Program-made: the position numbers and the translations under genes
Part shown: piece by piece, positions 63,070 to 64,000 of the stretch
How positions within the stretch are numbered: the first letter of the stretch is position 1
How the letters are laid out: each line of letters starts with the position of its first letter
Assembly: GCA_963664835.2 (NCBI GenBank)
Contig: CAXXUG010000013.1
Span: 124,001 to 188,000, forward strand
From: G963664835 sp963664835
GTDB lineage: Bacteria; Chloroflexota; UBA6077; FW602-bin22; JBCLEL01
Reading direction: 5' to 3'
Length of the DNA stretch: 64,000 bases
The notes under the pieces: model-generated
Told to the model about the DNA's origin: nothing
The model's input: only the letters and a program-made list of their open reading frames with translations
The model's database searches: none

Positions 63070-63615
63070 GGTTCGTCCTAGCATTTGTTTTGCAAAAAAC
63101 TACTCTTTTGAAACGATCCTAGGCCAGGTAGTCGAAGCAGGGCGCAGGGCGTCCGACTCATGATTCGTGAAAATCCCCGAACCCTCTGCACTTTTGTTTT
63201 GCATTTTTACCTTTCTTTTTTCCAGGCGACCCCCCGCGAGATTGCACAGATTGTCCCTCGGATTCCCGTTTATCGCATCCACGAATGTTGCGCAGTCCCA
63301 TTCGCGTTGGTTTTGTAAAACTTTCTTTATCTACACAATTCTCAGGGAGCATGTCGCGGATGACGCGCGATTATAAGGAGCATATGTTCATTAACCATAT
63401 CCTTCCGGCGGCGAGTCTGCTCAGACTGACGATGGTCAATCCGGATCGGGCCGCGTCCGGCTGTGGGTGGCCCTGCGAGTCAATCTTGGAGTATGGTGGT
63501 GCTAACTATGGTCAGTTGATATCGTAGGAGAAACGCGCGGGCGGACAACCAACCAAACCCATTCGGAGTCGAGTTTCCGCCCACGCCGTGAACTGAGTAA
63601 TTGAAGGAGGACCAT
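63070..63615. other. Gene-free, AT-rich stretch before the DapA-family gene
   Basis: No supported gene. It carries the reverse-oriented motif TTTGTTTTGC at 63084-63093 and 63193-63202, matching GCAAAACAAA copies at 8.2-8.3 and 39.0-39.3 kb, and T-rich runs around 63210-63240. The promoter of the DapA-family gene must lie in its right part; no clear -35/-10 pair stands out. Confidence 0.6.
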
Positions 63616-64000
63616 GTGGCAGACGTAACCGAAATGCGAGGGATCGTTCCGCCGAGCCTGACGGCCTTGAATCCGGACCACACAGTCGATCGCGCATCGA
63701 ATCGGCGTCTGACCGAGTTCCTCATAGCCAGTGGCGTGCACGGAATATGGGCTCTTGGCACAACCGGAGAGTTCACGAGCCTGAGCGAGGGTCAACGGCT
63801 CGCCGCGCTCGAGGCGACGCTCGAAGGAGCCGGCGGGCGCGTGCCAGTGATTGCCAACGTGAGCGATTGCTCCACCGAGCTCGTCATCCGGCACGCACAG
63901 AATGCCGCTGCTGCCGGCGCGGACGCCATCGCCGCGACGCCGCCCTATTACTACGAAATCAGCATGACCGAGCTGTTGGAGCACTTCCGTGCGATCCGCG
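63616..64000 (+). CDS. Dihydrodipicolinate synthase (DapA) family protein, N-terminal part
   Basis: GTG at 63616 follows AAGGAGG by five bases and opens a frame to the window edge (128 residues). The TIM-barrel start GIVPPSLTALNPDHTVDRASNRRLTEFLIASGVHGIWALGTTGEFTSLSEGQR includes the DapA/NAL GTTGE motif, followed by VIANVSDCSTELVIRHAQNAAAAGADAIAATPPYY. The catalytic Lys lies beyond the edge. Non-lysine members cleave or form 2-keto-3-deoxy acids, which would match the dehydratase and aldolase genes in this window. Confidence 0.87.
   Translation, partial: MADVTEMRGIVPPSLTALNPDHTVDRASNRRLTEFLIASGVHGIWALGTTGEFTSLSEGQRLAALEATLEGAGGRVPVIANVSDCSTELVIRHAQNAAAAGADAIAATPPYYYEISMTELLEHFRAIR

Overview
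The window looks like an accessory-rich stretch of a free-living or host-associated Chloroflexota genome (SAR202-like or sponge-associated lineages would fit). This is inferred, not proven. The clues are a Tat-type lipoprotein solute-binding protein with a long VEKEVVVEKEV-type linker, several phytanoyl-CoA dioxygenase family genes, many sugar-acid and sugar-active enzymes, a high proportion of GTG/TTG starts behind strong AGGAGG sites, and a moderately high GC content. Genes sit on both strands in short runs, and the spaces between them are filled with dispersed palindromic repeats.

Layout. 1-7.5 kb: the N-terminal part of a GH116-like glycosidase (running off the left edge), DUF1801 and VOC proteins, two tandem NHL beta-propeller proteins, glycerol kinase and a HAD phosphatase. 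8.4-12.6 kb: a frameshifted Gfo/Idh/MocA oxidoreductase, a Dabb protein, a metallo-beta-lactamase-fold hydrolase, then the most striking locus: a UGSC-family selenoprotein gene with an in-frame TGA and a SECIS-like hairpin, plus its upstream partner gene. 12.7-20 kb: penicillin acylase family protein, a possible structured RNA, a class III aminotransferase, and two paralogous membrane proteins of unknown function. 20-26.7 kb: housekeeping core (fmt, primary sigma factor, cysteine desulfurase, NurA-domain protein), interrupted by an old IS remnant.

27-34.5 kb: alpha/beta hydrolase, a tiny membrane protein, an enolase-superfamily dehydratase, a PhyH dioxygenase, a complete IS element with a 7-bp target duplication, and a beta-propeller gene bracketed by ~200-bp direct repeats. 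34.5-38.4 kb: a defence/toxin-antitoxin island (HicAB, a second HicB-like protein, an MNT nucleotidyltransferase, a DUF4268 protein, VapBC with a palindromic operator). 39.3-41.8 kb: an LppX/LprG-like lipoprotein gene overlapping an MFS exporter gene, followed by tRNA-Phe. 42-53.5 kb: O-antigen ligase, a YdjM-like membrane protein, an orphan sugar-binding protein, PhyH, two tandem GH127-like proteins with cysteine/glutamate zinc-site motifs, and two NAD-dependent epimerase-like proteins. 53.6-58.4 kb: a minus-strand surface-glycan style cluster (DUF2079 membrane protein, radical SAM/SPASM, TIGR04282-type and family-2 glycosyltransferases). 58.6-64 kb: a small catabolic run (CMD, SDR, HpcH/HpaI aldolase), another PhyH gene, an IS66 copy with a broken transposase, and the start of a DapA-family gene.

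How it fits together: most genes suit a heterotroph that breaks down sugars, sugar acids, aromatic or oxidised organics and modified metabolites. No permease partners for the solute-binding protein and no selenocysteine machinery lie in the window, so both systems depend on genes elsewhere.
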